Source of the DNA: Deltaproteobacteria bacterium
GTDB lineage: Bacteria; Desulfobacterota; DSM-4660; Desulfatiglandales; B25-G16
Length of the DNA: 6,018 nt
Reading direction: 5' to 3'
NCBI GenBank assembly: GCA_020355145.1
Contig: CP070660.1
Location: forward strand, 997,798-1,003,815
Both the position numbers and the translations under genes were made by a program. Positions 5,249 to 6,018 of the stretch are shown piece by piece; the stretch's first letter is position 1, and every line of letters starts with the position of its first letter. Below the pieces are notes generated by a model. The model did no database searches, was not told where the DNA came from, and was given only the letters and a program-made list of their open reading frames with translations.

Positions 5249-6018
5249 ATGCATTCTACAGTTCAGCCTGCACTTGAGCGCTATCTCGGTATCCCGGGTT
5301 TCTTTATTGCCTTGCTTATCCTAGTAGGCGGCCTTGCCCTCTTTTCCTATATTATCTACAAAAGGTATCTACTGCTTAGATCCGCAAGACCGGATCGGCG
5401 ATTCGATTCACTATGGCGGAGATTCTATGACTGCGTTATCTACGGTATCTTCCAAAAACGACAGCCGCGCTATCTCTGGATTGGCGTACTACATATCATG
5501 ATCTTTTGGGGTTTTGTTGTTCTTGCCTTAAGGACCATTACCCTTTATGGACTCGGTTTAAAGGCTGAATTTGTTTTACCTTTTATGGGGGGTTCACTGG
5601 GAGACTCTTATCATCTTCTTAAGGATATATTTGAGATTATCGTCCTCTTTGCCTGTCTAGCAGCTATATTACGGCGGGCTATAGGGAGACCAGCCAGATA
5701 TGAATTCAGGCATGGAAAGGCCCATAAATTTCATGCCTATCTTGTCCTCGGCCTGATCAGCTTTCTGATGGTAACTGATATTGCCATGGATGGAAGTGGG
5801 ATCCTCCTTGGAGAAGAAAGGGCCTACTGGCTACCAGCAGCAAATAGTGCTTCTTATATCTTCAATGGTCTTGGCCAGGATACCTTAAAGACTGTTTACC
5901 GGTGGAATTATTGGCTTCACCTCCTGACCATTATTGTTTTCCTCAATTATCTGCCCCTTGGGAAACACTTTCATATCATTACAGCCATTCCCAACGTGTT
6001 TCTAAGGAAGCTTAAAAA
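5249..6018 (+). CDS. Membrane iron-sulfur oxidoreductase, cytochrome-b-like N-terminal part (EMO/FadF-like, partial)
   Basis: The first 256 residues resemble the N-terminal membrane domain of HdrD/NarI-type fusion proteins that in Desulfobacterota are often found beside etfAB and are thought to carry electrons from electron-transfer flavoprotein to menaquinone. Hydrophobic helices fall at about 15-38, 77-99, 122-141, 161-180 and 219-236. Conserved-looking stretches are YGIFQKRQPRYLWIGVLH (65-82), FWGFVVLALRT (86-96), LPFMGG (110-115), LMVTDIAMDG (173-182) and LPLGKHFHIITAIPNVF (235-251). His82, His224, His240 and His242 lie in or near helices and are candidate haem ligands, as in NarI-type subunits. 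The 4Fe-4S and CCG domains that usually follow would lie past the right edge, so the fusion is inferred. The start is secure: AAGGAGG (5237-5243) is 5 bases before the ATG. It is divergent from the kinase. An HmcF/TmcC-like role is the main alternative. Confidence 0.85.
   Translation, partial: MHSTVQPALERYLGIPGFFIALLILVGGLALFSYIIYKRYLLLRSARPDRRFDSLWRRFYDCVIYGIFQKRQPRYLWIGVLHIMIFWGFVVLALRTITLYGLGLKAEFVLPFMGGSLGDSYHLLKDIFEIIVLFACLAAILRRAIGRPARYEFRHGKAHKFHAYLVLGLISFLMVTDIAMDGSGILLGEERAYWLPAANSASYIFNGLGQDTLKTVYRWNYWLHLLTIIVFLNYLPLGKHFHIITAIPNVFLRKLK

Overview
The window looks like part of a Desulfobacterota (deltaproteobacterial) type anaerobe chromosome. This is inferred from three things: a membrane iron-sulfur oxidoreductase of the EtfAB-linked (EMO/FadF-like) kind, a soluble GAF histidine kinase of a style common in that group, and a TRAP uptake operon. 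No rRNA, tRNA, phage, IS or CRISPR signal was seen. The taxonomic call is tentative.

Layout, left to right. Positions 1-2430 hold a DctP-type TRAP transporter operon on the minus strand, in the order dctP (1423-2430), dctQ (912-1394), dctM (from about 884, running off the left edge). A 413-base gap (2431-2843) follows. It holds the dctP ribosome site, candidate promoter and operator sequences, several small inverted repeats, and a protein-like plus-strand reading frame that may be a gene remnant. Positions 2844-4994 hold a tightly coupled minus-strand pair: a cytosolic GAF histidine kinase (3723-4994), then, 3 bases downstream, a membrane-anchored helical protein of unknown function (2844-3719). 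A 254-base divergent gap (4995-5248) separates this pair from a plus-strand gene starting at 5249. That gene encodes the cytochrome-b-like membrane part of an iron-sulfur oxidoreductase and runs off the right edge.

How the parts may work together. DctP would capture an organic acid in the periplasm, and DctQM would import it with a cation gradient. The oxidoreductase at the right edge would pass electrons, probably from electron-transfer flavoprotein, into the membrane quinone pool during oxidation of acyl-CoA type substrates. The histidine kinase has no response regulator in the window, so its output is unknown. Its position divergent from the oxidoreductase makes a regulatory link possible but unproven. 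The gene content is mostly familiar. The least explained items are the 291-residue anchored protein coupled to the kinase and the orphan plus-strand reading frame in the 2431-2843 gap.
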